30,108 nucleotides of DNA from contig DJUV01000193.1 of assembly GCA_002440625.1 (NCBI GenBank), positions 1 through 30,108 on the forward strand, in the 5' to 3' direction. This document shows positions 1 to 7,681 of the stretch, in pieces. Numbering within the stretch: the first letter of the stretch is position 1; every line of letters starts with the position of its first letter. This DNA comes from Rhodobacteraceae bacterium UBA6273. GTDB taxonomy: Bacteria; Pseudomonadota; Alphaproteobacteria; Rhodobacterales; Rhodobacteraceae. A program made the position numbers and the translations under genes. The notes under the pieces were generated by a model. That model had not been told where the DNA came from and searched no databases. It saw only the letters and a list, made by a program, of their open reading frames with translations.

Positions 1-452
1 TCGCGGACGGCGGCTTCGGCGGCGGCCGGAGCGCCGAGAGCGCGGGCGGCGGCCCACATGAGGTCTCCCGCCGTCGCGTCGAGATAGGCGTCGAAAGCGG
101 TGCGGTCTTCGAACCGCTCGCGCCAGCAGTCCCAGCGCCGCGCTTCGGCGAGGGACTGGAGGAGGCGCGCGATTTCGGGATCGGCGGCGAGGATCGGGGC
201 AAGCGCCTCGGTCACGGCATGGCCGGACCGCTCACGCCCCCTGGCGAGTTCGCCCAAGGTGTCGATCCACCATTGCAGCCGCATCTCGGCCACCATCGGT
301 TCGGACGAAGCCCAGGGCGCGCGGGCGATCTCGAGGTTCGCGGCATAGAGCGGCCAAAGGCAGGCGCGGGATGCCGGCGGCGCGGCCATCGTCGCGGCGA
401 AGCGGTCGGGATCGCCCTTCTCCACCATCTCCGCGCAGGCGGTCAAGCTCAT
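1..452 (-). CDS. Squalene/phytoene synthase family protein, 3' end cut by the window
   Basis: Reading the minus strand from the ATG at 452 gives an uninterrupted frame of 150 codons running off the left edge. The start reads MSLTACAEMVEKGDPDRF and contains WIDTLGEL and an aromatic-rich stretch around residues 30-70. This matches the helical isoprenoid-synthase fold of the squalene/phytoene synthase family, in particular the short alphaproteobacterial members related to NDUFAF6, whose exact reaction is often unproven. I did not see the DXXXD prenyl-diphosphate-binding motifs in the visible half, so catalytic activity cannot be claimed. The start overlaps the stop of cimA by four bases (ATGA at 449-452), which suggests translational coupling. 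The family call is fairly firm; the function is open. Confidence 0.72.
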   Translation of the reverse strand, partial: MSLTACAEMVEKGDPDRFAATMAAPPASRACLWPLYAANLEIARAPWASSEPMVAEMRLQWWIDTLGELARGRERSGHAVTEALAPILAADPEIARLLQSLAEARRWDCWRERFEDRTAFDAYLDATAGDLMWAAARALGAPAAAEAAVR

Positions 453-2071
453 GCGGGCGTCGCCCCGTCGTGGATGAGCTTCCAGTTGATTGCATCGAGA
501 AGTGCTTCGAAGCTGGCGTCGATGATGTTCGGGCTGACGCCCACGGTCGACCAGCGGTGGCCCATGCCGTCCTCGCTGTCGATGATGACGCGGGTCACGG
601 CCTCGGTGCCGCCCTGGGTGATCCTGACCTTGAAATCGACAAGCTTCATGTCGTCGATATAGCGCTGGTAGGGACCGAGGTCCTTGCCGATCGCCTTCGA
701 AAGCGCGTTGACGGGCCCCCGGTCCGATCCGGTTTCGTCCATGCTTTCGCTGACGGACAGCATCTTCGCGCCGCCGATCTTGACCACGACCACGGCTTCG
801 GAGAGCGACACCATGCGATTGTACTTGTTCTTCCGCCTCTCGACCGTGACGCGGTAGCGCTTGACCTCGAAGTAGTCGGGTAGAAGGCCAAGCTCCCGCC
901 GCGCCAGAAGCTCGAACGAGGCCTGCGCGCCGTCGTATGCGTATCCCTGATCCTCGCGGGTCTTGATCTCATCAAGGATGCGGGCGAGCGCGGGGTCCTT
1001 CGGCGCAACCTCGATCCCGGCGGCGGCGAGGCGGGCGCGGAGGTTCGCCTGCCCGGCCTGGTTCGACATCGGGATCACCCGGTCATTGCCGACAAGCGCA
1101 GGGTCGACATGTTCGTAGGTGGAGGGGTCCTTCAGGATGGCGCTGGCATGGAGACCGGCCTTGTGGGCGAAGGCCGAGGCGCCGACATAAGGGGCCGAGC
1201 GCAACGGCACCCGGTTCAGGATGTCGTCGAGCATCCGGCTCGCCCGGGTCAGGCCGTGCAGCGCGTCCATCGTCACGCCGGTCGCGAACCGGCTGGCGTA
1301 GGGTTCCTTGAGGAGGAGCGTCGGGATCAGTGTCGTCAGGTTGGCATTGCCGCAGCGTTCGCCGAGGCCGTTGAGCGTGCCCTGAATCTGCCGTGCGCCC
1401 GCCGTGACGGCGGCGAGGGAATTCGCGACGCCAAGGCCCGCGTCGTCATGGGTATGGATGCCGACCTGAGCACCGGGGATGCCGGCGGCGATCACCGCCC
1501 TGACGCCTGCCTGAATGTCGGGCGGCAGGGTGCCGCCATTGGTGTCGCAAAGGACGATCCAGCGGGCGCCGGCGTCGAAGGCGGCTTTGCAGGCGGCGAC
1601 GGCATAATCGGGGTTGGCCTTGAAGCCGTCGAAGAAATGTTCGGCGTCGAAAAGGGTCTCGCGGCCCTTGGCGACGGCATGGGCGACGGAGGCTGCGATG
1701 TTGTCGAGGTTTTCCTCAAGGCCGAGGCCAAGGGCGGTGGTGACGTGGAAGTCATGGGTCTTGCCGACGAGGCAGACGGCTTGGGTGCCCGCGTTGAGGA
1801 CCGCCGCCAGCACATCGTCATTGTCGGCGGAGCGCCCTGCCCGCTTGGTCATGCCGAAGGCGGTGAAGGTGGCTTTGGTCTCGGGTCTTGCGGCGAAGAA
1901 GTCGCTGTCGGTCGGGTTGGCGCCGGGCCAGCCGCCTTCGATGTAGTCGAGGCCGAGGGCGTCAAGTGCGGTCGCGATCTGCACCTTGTCGGCGACGGAG
2001 AACTGGACGCCCTGCGTCTGCTGGCCGTCGCGGAGTGTGGTGTCGTAGAGGGTGAGGCGTTCGCGGGTCAT
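449..2071 (-). CDS. cimA: (R)-citramalate synthase
   Basis: 540 residues. It condenses pyruvate with acetyl-CoA to citramalate, the first step of the threonine-independent route to 2-oxobutyrate and isoleucine. The N-terminal HMGL-like TIM barrel shows the catalytic TTLRDGQQ (R14, D15) and the metal-site GIHTHDD. The last 130 or so residues are the LeuA-type allosteric/dimer domain, beginning near NKYNRMVSLSEA. IEGGWPGANPTD near residue 45 is typical of the long CimA/LeuA2 group rather than of 2-isopropylmalate synthase or homocitrate synthase. The frame is open up to 2143, but the ATG at 2071 gives the family's usual start MTRERLTLYDTT and has a GGAG about 9 bases upstream. The gene lies downstream of cysS on the same strand with a hairpin in between. 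End-product inhibition by isoleucine is usual for the family, though not shown here. Confidence 0.9.
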   Translation of the reverse strand: MTRERLTLYDTTLRDGQQTQGVQFSVADKVQIATALDALGLDYIEGGWPGANPTDSDFFAARPETKATFTAFGMTKRAGRSADNDDVLAAVLNAGTQAVCLVGKTHDFHVTTALGLGLEENLDNIAASVAHAVAKGRETLFDAEHFFDGFKANPDYAVAACKAAFDAGARWIVLCDTNGGTLPPDIQAGVRAVIAAGIPGAQVGIHTHDDAGLGVANSLAAVTAGARQIQGTLNGLGERCGNANLTTLIPTLLLKEPYASRFATGVTMDALHGLTRASRMLDDILNRVPLRSAPYVGASAFAHKAGLHASAILKDPSTYEHVDPALVGNDRVIPMSNQAGQANLRARLAAAGIEVAPKDPALARILDEIKTREDQGYAYDGAQASFELLARRELGLLPDYFEVKRYRVTVERRKNKYNRMVSLSEAVVVVKIGGAKMLSVSESMDETGSDRGPVNALSKAIGKDLGPYQRYIDDMKLVDFKVRITQGGTEAVTRVIIDSEDGMGHRWSTVGVSPNIIDASFEALLDAINWKLIHDGATPA

Positions 2072-2088
2072 CGGGCCGCTCCAGAGGA

Positions 2089-2123
2089 CCGGAAAAGGAA
2101 AGGTCCGGTGGACCTTTCTCCGG
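2089..2123 (-). terminator. Probable intrinsic terminator after cysS
   Basis: An 8-bp perfect stem AAAGGTCC (2099-2106) / GGACCTTT (2110-2117) closes a 3-base loop. It is flanked by an outer CCGG/CCGG pairing (2089-2092 with 2120-2123). Read on the minus strand, the inner stem runs into TTTCCTTTTCC, a pyrimidine-rich, T-containing tail. It sits about 70 bases past the cysS stop and 18-50 bases before the cimA start. It may therefore terminate or attenuate read-through between the two genes. The tail is not a clean T run, so efficiency is uncertain. Confidence 0.45.
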
Positions 2124-2186
2124 TGCGATCGGCTGGCGCGCAAGCGGGGGCCGGGGCGATGACCCCGAGCTTGGGGGGCGGTGCGG

Positions 2187-3659
2187 TCATTTCAGCGCTT
2201 CCAGTTTGGCGGAGTCGAAGTCGGGACCGGGCCGGAGTTCGACAGCATCCTTCGACATGCGAACTTCTACACCCGCGGCGACAAGTGCTGCCTTCAACGC
2301 GTCGAGATCGGAAAAATTCCCGGTCTCCTTTGCGGATATTCTTTCTTCAACCAGTCGGAGCTCAAAGTAACCAATATTCCTTGACGGCTCTTTGTCGCGC
2401 TCCCGTTTGGCCAGCCTAACGAGGTCAAAGCCAAGCAATGCCGCTGTCGCAATGAACGAGCAGTCCTCACGGTACTGCGCCTTTTCGCTCAAGCTCAAGT
2501 ATTCTGGACTGTTGTCAATGAACCGACCTGCCGCCCTAAGCTTGGTAAGAGCCAGCGAAGTATTCAAATCATCAGAGAGCGCGGCAAGGACCTGTTCATC
2601 GACGCCAAAGTCAGCCAACGGTTGGTCCAGAAGATGGTGGCGATTTGCCAGAGTACTCGACCAACGGTCAATTTCGTTCCTCGCCTGCCGCGCCTTCGCT
2701 TCCGTCCAGTCCATCGGCTTGGAGTAATGCGTCTGGAGGAACACAAACCGGATCACCTCTCCCGGTATCCCCTTGTCCAGCAAATCGCGCACGGTGAAGA
2801 AATTGCCCAAACTCTTGGACATCTTCTTGCCCTCGACCTGAAGCATCTCGTTATGCATCCAGACCCTGGCGAACTCCGCTTCCGGGTGGGCGCATTTCGA
2901 TTGGGCGATCTCGTTCTCATGGTGGGGGAACTGGAGGTCGATGCCGCCGCCGTGGATGTCGAAGCTTTGGCCCAGAAGGTCCTCCGACATCGCCGAGCAT
3001 TCGATATGCCAGCCGGGGCGGCCCCGTCCCCAGGGGCTGTCCCAGCCCGGCAGGTCGTCGTCCGAGGGCTTCCAGAGGACGAAGTCCATCGGGTCTTCCT
3101 TGAAGGGCGCGACCTCGACCCTTGCGCCGGCAATCATGTCGTCGATGGACCGGCCCGAGAGCTTGCCATATTCGGCATACGACCGGACGCGGAAAAGGAC
3201 ATGGCCCTCTTTCTCATAGGCGTGGCCCGAGGCGATCAGCCCTTCGATCATGCCGATCATCTGGCTGATATAGTCGGTTGCGCGCGGCTCATGCGTCGGG
3301 GGAAGCGCGCCTAGCGCGCCCATATCCGCGTGATACCAGCCAATCGTCTCCTCGGTCCGCTCGCGGATCAGTTCCTCAAGCGAACGCGGATCGCCAAGCG
3401 ACTTCCGCCGCTGCGCCTCGGCGTTGATCTTGTCATCGACGTCGGTGAAGTTGCGCACATAGGTCACGTGATCCGGCCCGTAGACATGGCGGAGAAGCCG
3501 GTAGAGCACGTCGAAGACGATGACTGGCCGGGCGTTGCCGAGATGGGCGCGGTCATAGACGGTGGGGCCGCAGACATACATGCGCACGTTCGAAGGGTCG
3601 ATCGGGGCGAAAAGTTCTTTCGCCTTGGTCTTCGTGTTGTGAAGCTTGATCCTGGTCAT
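2187..3659 (-). CDS. cysS: Cysteinyl-tRNA synthetase
   Basis: 490 residues, a class Ia synthetase that charges tRNA-Cys in the cytoplasm. The HIGH-type signature appears as HLGN (39-42) in [15 protein letters not shown], and the KMSKS loop is exact at 279-283. The four zinc ligands known from E. coli CysRS can be matched: C30, C221 (IECSAMS), H246 and E250 (PHHENE). The protein is somewhat longer than the 461-residue E. coli enzyme, and the extra length lies in a variable C-terminal part. The DNA for that part (about 2260-2720) is visibly poorer in G+C than the rest of the gene, which hints at a mosaic origin. The ATG at 3659 is preceded by GAGGGGAAGG. Confidence 0.96.
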   Translation of the reverse strand: MTRIKLHNTKTKAKELFAPIDPSNVRMYVCGPTVYDRAHLGNARPVIVFDVLYRLLRHVYGPDHVTYVRNFTDVDDKINAEAQRRKSLGDPRSLEELIRERTEETIGWYHADMGALGALPPTHEPRATDYISQMIGMIEGLIASGHAYEKEGHVLFRVRSYAEYGKLSGRSIDDMIAGARVEVAPFKEDPMDFVLWKPSDDDLPGWDSPWGRGRPGWHIECSAMSEDLLGQSFDIHGGGIDLQFPHHENEIAQSKCAHPEAEFARVWMHNEMLQVEGKKMSKSLGNFFTVRDLLDKGIPGEVIRFVFLQTHYSKPMDWTEAKARQARNEIDRWSSTLANRHHLLDQPLADFGVDEQVLAALSDDLNTSLALTKLRAAGRFIDNSPEYLSLSEKAQYREDCSFIATAALLGFDLVRLAKRERDKEPSRNIGYFELRLVEERISAKETGNFSDLDALKAALVAAGVEVRMSKDAVELRPGPDFDSAKLEALK

Positions 3660-3859
3660 GCCTTCCCCTCACGCGCAATCCCGGCGGCGGGCTTACCAAG
3701 GTCTTCGATCTTTGGGAACAGAAGAACGCCCGCCTGACGATGTCAGCCGGAAATGCAGCAGATGATGTTGCTCTGCGTTCTCATGGCCATCGTGATAGCG
3801 GCAAAAGCCCCGGTCTGCAAAGGCTTTCGCTGGCGGCTGTAACGGAGCATGATGCGAGG
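3660..3859. promoter_or_regulatory. Divergent intergenic region cysS / MmcQ-like gene
   Basis: About 200 bases separate the minus-strand cysS start from the plus-strand start at 3860. The stretch must hold the cysS promoter and that of the MmcQ-like gene. I saw no convincing -35/-10 pair, no large inverted repeat and no RNA-gene-like fold. An in-frame open extension upstream to 3740 exists but has no homology-like character, so it is treated as non-coding. Confidence 0.3.
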
Positions 3860-4204
3860 ATGATCCGCGCCATGACCCGATCCCTTTGCGAAACCCTGCC
3901 CGGCGCCGAAGTCTCGGACCCCTGGGGCGGCGGGCATGATGCCTGGAAGGTCGGCGGCAAGATGTTCGCCTGCATCGGCGCCATCCAGACCGGGGTTTCG
4001 GTCAAGACCGACGGGATCGAGATGGCGGAAATGCTGATCGAGGCCGGGGTCGCCGAACGCGCGCCCTATTTCCACCGCTCCTGGGTTCATCTGCCCGAGG
4101 GCACGTCGGATGACGAACTCCGCCACCGTCTTCTCAGATCCTATGACCTGATCCGGTCGGCCCTGCCCAAGAAGGTGCAGACCGCGCTGCCCCCGCGCGG
4201 CTGA
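3860..4204 (+). CDS. MmcQ/YjbR family protein
   Basis: 114 residues from the chosen ATG, the usual size of this small cyaY-like-fold family. Typical features are LPGAEVSDPWGGGHDAWKVG (13-32), GGKMFACIG, and a C-terminal helix ending in ALPKKVQ. The family is annotated as DNA-binding by structural analogy with YjbR; no specific role is established. The frame stays open 40 codons upstream to 3740, but those residues do not resemble the family. Two close starts are possible, at 3860 and 3872 (MTRSLCETLPG); GAGGA at 3856-3860 is better spaced for the second. The gene is convergent with the lipoprotein gene, with only 8 bases between stops. Confidence 0.75.
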   Translation: MIRAMTRSLCETLPGAEVSDPWGGGHDAWKVGGKMFACIGAIQTGVSVKTDGIEMAEMLIEAGVAERAPYFHRSWVHLPEGTSDDELRHRLLRSYDLIRSALPKKVQTALPPRG

Positions 4205-4212
4205 GCGCCGCC

Positions 4213-4833
4213 TCAGCCGCCGATACCGGAGAAGGTCTGCCGCGCGTCCGGCCCAAGGCCGAGAAGCCCGCGGATGGTTTGCGCGACATGGGCTGTGATC
4301 TGGCTCTTCTGGCTCTGGCCCGCGACGCGCGCGCGCGCCATCCGGGCGCCGGTCATCGCCGGGAAGGACGCCTCCACGTGTTCCGGGCCAAAGAGCACCG
4401 CGCCGGTGCGGGCGTCCTTGACCTGAAGGTCGAACTCGACATCGTGGACGCCACCCGGGGCCTGCGTCTCGGCCTTGAAGGTCATGGCGTGGAAGCGGGT
4501 CATGGTCGCTTGGACCGTCACCGGGCGGCTGCCTTTCAGCCCCTGCGCGCCCTGCGTGATCGCGGTTTTCATGATGCGCTCGACCTGCTCATAGCGGTTA
4601 CCGGTGGAAGGATCTTCGCGCCAGACGATGTCCGCCCTGGGAATGAAGACCTCGGCCTCGGAAACCGTCAGGCTGCGCGGCGCGGTCACTTCGACAGATG
4701 AAAGCCGCCAGCCCGCAGACTGGGCGGGGGAAACCTCCTCGGCATAGTCGGTGCGGAAGGTGCCGCTGCAGCCGGCTAGAAGCGTCAGCGCCAGAACGCC
4801 GGTCAGTTTCGCCAGACCCGGGGAAAATCGCAT
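4213..4833 (-). CDS. Hypothetical lipoprotein (DUF6778-like)
   Basis: 206 residues. The N-terminus is a lipoprotein signal peptide with lipobox LAGC, the lipidated cysteine being C22, so the mature protein should be anchored to the inner face of the outer membrane or to the inner membrane. The body has alternating beta-strand patterns (VEVTAPRSLTVSE, VTVQATMTRFHAM, DVEFDLQVKDARTG) and ends in an alpha-helical segment, with no recognisable enzyme motif. It resembles small lipoproteins conserved in Rhodobacterales that I associate, from memory only, with DUF6778. GGAGTGGAG lies about 6 bases before the ATG and supports the start. No operon partner is apparent. Confidence 0.7.
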   Translation of the reverse strand: MRFSPGLAKLTGVLALTLLAGCSGTFRTDYAEEVSPAQSAGWRLSSVEVTAPRSLTVSEAEVFIPRADIVWREDPSTGNRYEQVERIMKTAITQGAQGLKGSRPVTVQATMTRFHAMTFKAETQAPGGVHDVEFDLQVKDARTGAVLFGPEHVEASFPAMTGARMARARVAGQSQKSQITAHVAQTIRGLLGLGPDARQTFSGIGG

Positions 4834-5121
4834 GTTCTACTCCACTCCCGCCCCGTCCCGGGGGCGAATCGCCATCCGCAGGCTCCAGTCTGGCGCGATT
4901 TGGCTGCCGAATGGGTAAGAAAAATGATCCAATGGCGGTCATCGTGTGGCATGAGTTGTGGCAGAGTGACGCTTCTGCCACCGTATTTCGCGTTTTAGGG
5001 CATGCAGGGTCCCCCGGCACACGCGGCAGGCACCAGCGCGGCGGAAACGGACGGCTCGTGATTTGACGCGCGCCCTGCGATGGTGAAGATAGCGCCACCA
5101 CTCGCTGTAGCGGAGTTCAGC
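4834..5121. promoter_or_regulatory. Divergent intergenic region with an 8-bp hairpin
   Basis: 288 bases separate the lipoprotein (minus) and TPM-protein (plus) starts. The only structure I see is an inverted repeat GTGGCAGA (4958-4965) / TCTGCCAC (4974-4981) with an 8-base loop, followed on the plus strand by the T-richer CGTATTTCGCGTTTT. It could be a regulatory hairpin or the end of a short transcript. No promoter can be assigned with confidence. Confidence 0.3.
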
Positions 5122-5994
5122 ATGTCGCGCTTCACCGCGCTCTTGATCGGTCTTCTCTGTTTACCCGTCGCACTTAATGCCGAGGAATATCCCGCTCCGT
5201 CGGACCCCTTTGTGACCGACATCGCCGACCTCCTGTCACAGCAGGCCGAAATCCGCATCAAGTCCAAACTCGTGGCGCTGCGGGACGATACCGGCATCGA
5301 AGCAACGGTGGTCACGATCCCGACCCGCGCCGACTACAAGCCGCCGGCACCCTCGCTCGAGGCTTTTGCCACCGGTCTTTTCAACACGTGGGGCATCGGC
5401 AATCCCGACCGCAACGACGGCATCCTGCTGCTGGTGATCCCGGAGGACAAGGAGACCCGGCTGGAGCTCGGCGCCGGCTACAATCAGGGCTATGACGTGC
5501 TGGCGCAGGACATCGTCAGCCGCTGGCTGGTGCCGGCCTTCCGCGACGGCGACTATTCAGACGGGATCGAGGCGGGGATGGATGCCGTGGTCGACCGCAT
5601 TGCGCGGCGCCATTCCGCCCGACTGGAGCCGGAAGCCCTGCCCGACCGGCCGGGCAAGATGTGGGACAATCTCGGAGCCTGGATCTTCGGCGCCGTCTTC
5701 GCGCTCGTCGCCGGGTTCGCCATCTTCGGGCGCAAGATCAGTGACCTTGCCGTCGGGCTGAAGCGCTGCACGAACTGCGGGTCGAGAACCCTGTCACGTA
5801 CGCGGACAACCCTCGTCCATGCCGGGCCGGGCGTGCCGGGCACCACCCGCATCGTCACATCCTGCATCACCTGCGGCAACCGTGACGAACGTGAGGAACG
5901 GATCGGCGCCGGGCGTCGCGGCGCCAGCAGCGGTCGTGACGGCGGCTTCGGCGGAGGAAGGTCGTCCGGCGGCGGCGCCAGCGGGCGCTGGTAG
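5122..5994 (+). CDS. TPM-domain (YgcG-type) membrane protein with zinc-ribbon-like tail
   Basis: 290 residues. A signal peptide (1-20, ending ALNA) is followed by an extracytoplasmic TPM domain at about 24-165, with the typical segments FVTDIADLL, TGIEATVVTI, WGIGNPDRNDGILLL and LELGAGY. A transmembrane helix at about 184-203 comes next. The segment after it has two cysteine pairs, CTNC (216/219) and CITC (248/251), spaced like a small zinc ribbon. The end is a Gly/Ser/Arg-rich tail finishing SGGGASGRW. TPM domains are linked to photosystem II repair phosphatases in plants and to unknown envelope functions in bacteria. The start at 5122 is chosen over 5080 because CGGAG is well spaced and the signal peptide begins there. 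Confidence 0.82.
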   Translation: MSRFTALLIGLLCLPVALNAEEYPAPSDPFVTDIADLLSQQAEIRIKSKLVALRDDTGIEATVVTIPTRADYKPPAPSLEAFATGLFNTWGIGNPDRNDGILLLVIPEDKETRLELGAGYNQGYDVLAQDIVSRWLVPAFRDGDYSDGIEAGMDAVVDRIARRHSARLEPEALPDRPGKMWDNLGAWIFGAVFALVAGFAIFGRKISDLAVGLKRCTNCGSRTLSRTRTTLVHAGPGVPGTTRIVTSCITCGNRDEREERIGAGRRGASSGRDGGFGGGRSSGGGASGRW

Positions 5995-6010
5995 CAGGCT
6001 CTCGTCAGGA

Positions 6011-6038
6011 AACGGGCCGCCCTTCGGGACGGCCCGTT
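6011..6038. terminator. Bidirectional terminator between convergent genes
   Basis: A 9-bp perfect stem AACGGGCCG (6011-6019) / CGGCCCGTT (6030-6038) is capped by a C(TTCG)G tetraloop-like tip at 6022-6027. It lies 17 bases past the TPM-gene stop and 23 bases past the stop of the minus-strand outer-membrane gene, so it can serve both. Flanking T runs are short (GTTCC on plus, GTTTCC on minus). Confidence 0.75.
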
Positions 6039-6060
6039 CCATGAGCAGTGGTCTTGAGGA

Positions 6061-6657
6061 TCAGAAGCGGAACGCCACGCCGACAGTGGCGGTGGTCGCT
6101 TCAAGATCGGTGCCGAGATTGTCGAAATCGTCGAACTGGTTCTTCAGCACTTCGCCGTTGACCGACCATTGGTCATTGATCGCGTATTCCGCGCCAAGGC
6201 CTGCGAACCAGCCGTTGTCCGAGCGGCTGACGCCGGCAATGTCCGCCTCGGCACGGGCGCCACCCGCGGTCGCGTAGACCAGCGTACGGCCGAAGTCATA
6301 GCCGCCGCGGAATTTCAGACGGGCAATCGAGTCGATGCTGGTGCCGCCACCGAGGTCGACATCGGTCTTGTCCCAGTCGAGCCCGGCGCCAACGACCCAG
6401 TTGCCGAAGTCCCAGTCGTAGCCGCCGCGGACACCGTAGCTGACATTGTTGTCGCCGAGGGCGCCATAGTCGCCATCGGCATTGCCGATCTGGGCGCCGA
6501 TGTAACCGCCGGTCCAGTCATGCGACGGCGCGACCTGCACCACGGGCGCCAGCGGCGCGGGTTCGGTCACAGGGGTGTTCAGGCCGCCGGCAAATGCGGG
6601 CGCCGCAAGGGCTGCGCCAAAGGCCGTACCGAGGAGGATTTGCTTGTAGCTCTTCAT
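6061..6657 (-). CDS. Outer-membrane beta-barrel (Omp25/opacity-type) protein
   Basis: 198 residues. A Sec signal peptide is cleaved after AFA (A23). A proline-rich linker, PVTEPAPLAPVVQVAP, leads into a small barrel with alternating strands such as WTGGYIGAQIGNADGDYG, YGVRGGYDWDFGNWVVG and LKFRGGYDFGRTLVYATAG. The chain ends in VGVAFRF, with the terminal aromatic residue used for Bam-dependent membrane insertion. This matches the OMP beta-barrel family (PF13505 type) common in alphaproteobacteria. The ATG at 6657 has GGAGA seven bases upstream and starts the signal peptide; the longer frame to 6819 is not used. Function is structural or unknown. Confidence 0.87.
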   Translation of the reverse strand: MKSYKQILLGTAFGAALAAPAFAGGLNTPVTEPAPLAPVVQVAPSHDWTGGYIGAQIGNADGDYGALGDNNVSYGVRGGYDWDFGNWVVGAGLDWDKTDVDLGGGTSIDSIARLKFRGGYDFGRTLVYATAGGARAEADIAGVSRSDNGWFAGLGAEYAINDQWSVNGEVLKNQFDDFDNLGTDLEATTATVGVAFRF

Positions 6658-6934
6658 CTCTGTCTCCGTTTGCTTCGTTTCGTTGTCCCGCCGGAGTGCG
6701 AAGGGGAGCCTCCCGTCTCGTCCCTCGCGTGGCGTGCTCAGTGACAGGTAGAGGCTGGGCAACCGGTTCCAAGGTCTCTCACGGTCGCGTGAAGCCCTGT
6801 GCGGCCTTTGTGACGCCACGTTGCGAAACTCCGCCGGGTGACGCGGGGTACAACCGGCGGGACTCCGCCCTTGCCATCGCTCCCGCTCAGGTTATGAAAA
6901 GCGGAGGGGCGGTTTTGAAGAGCGGGAGACGGGA
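6658..6934. promoter_or_regulatory. Divergent intergenic region ahead of the outer-membrane and SDR genes
   Basis: 277 bases. On the plus strand a fair sigma-70-like promoter stands before the SDR gene: TTGCCA (6871-6876), 16-base spacer, TATGAA (6893-6898). That predicts transcription start near 6905 and a leader of about 30 bases. On the minus strand the outer-membrane gene has a long GC-rich leader with no clear promoter. No stable RNA fold was noticed. Confidence 0.4.
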
Positions 6935-7681
6935 ATGCAGATCGGAAATGCGGCGGCACTTGTCACCGGCGGCGCCTCGGGTCTTGGCGCGGCAACGGCC
7001 ACGTTCTTTGCCGAGGCGGGTGCCGAAGTGACCATCGCCGACCGCGATGCCGAGGCGGGGCGCGCGCTGGCCGACAGGATCGGCGCGCATTTCGTCGAGG
7101 TGGACGTGACGGACGAGGCCTCGGCCCAGGCCGCCGTCGACATGGCGGCGGGCGCCATGGGCGGGATCTCTGTTCTGGTGAATTGCGCCGGCATCGTCAT
7201 CGGCGAAAAGACCCTCGGGCGCGAAGGCCCGCACCGGCTGGAGAGTTTCCGGCGCACCATCGACATCAACCTTGTCGGCACCTTCAACATGATGCGGCTT
7301 GCCGCCGAGGTGATGGCGCGGAACCCCGGCGAGGAAAGGGGCGTGATTGTCAACACCGCCTCGATCGCCGCTTTCGACGGGCAGAAGGGCCAGGCGGCCT
7401 ATGCCGCGTCAAAGGGCGGCATCGTCGGGCTGACCCTGCCCGCCGCCCGCGATCTTGCCGCCTCGGGCATCCGCGTCTGCGCCATCGCCCCGGGCATCTT
7501 CGCCACGCCGATGCTGCGGGGTCTGCCTGAGGATGTGCAGGCCGGCCTCGCCGCCGAAGTGACCTACCCCAAGCGCCTTGGCGATCCGGCGGAGTTCGCG
7601 TCGCTCGCCTGCTTCATCGTCGAATGCGGCTACCTCAACGGCGAGGTGATCCGCCTTGACGGTGGCCTCAGGATGCGCTGA
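6935..7681 (+). CDS. Short-chain dehydrogenase/reductase (HSD10/3-hydroxyacyl-CoA dehydrogenase type)
   Basis: 248 residues, a classical SDR. The NAD-binding TGGASGLG is at 11-18, VNCAG at 82-86, and the catalytic Ser143 (NTASIAAFDGQ) with Tyr156-xxx-Lys160 (YAASK) is intact. D36 after the second strand (IADRD) indicates NAD(H) preference. The pattern LVNCAGI, TASIAAFDGQKGQAAY and the AIAPGIFATPML loop resemble HSD17B10-like enzymes that oxidise 3-hydroxyacyl-CoA or 2-methyl-3-hydroxybutyryl-CoA. Substrate remains an inference. GGGAGA lies just upstream of the ATG. The stop overlaps the start of the next gene by one base (TGATG), so the two are probably co-translated. Confidence 0.85.
   Translation: MQIGNAAALVTGGASGLGAATATFFAEAGAEVTIADRDAEAGRALADRIGAHFVEVDVTDEASAQAAVDMAAGAMGGISVLVNCAGIVIGEKTLGREGPHRLESFRRTIDINLVGTFNMMRLAAEVMARNPGEERGVIVNTASIAAFDGQKGQAAYAASKGGIVGLTLPAARDLAASGIRVCAIAPGIFATPMLRGLPEDVQAGLAAEVTYPKRLGDPAEFASLACFIVECGYLNGEVIRLDGGLRMR

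Noticed and set aside
1109..2419. 436-codon plus-strand open frame opposite cimA
   Set aside because: It is a Gly/Val/Glu-rich shadow that runs past both ends of the real gene; cimA has exact family motifs on the minus strand.
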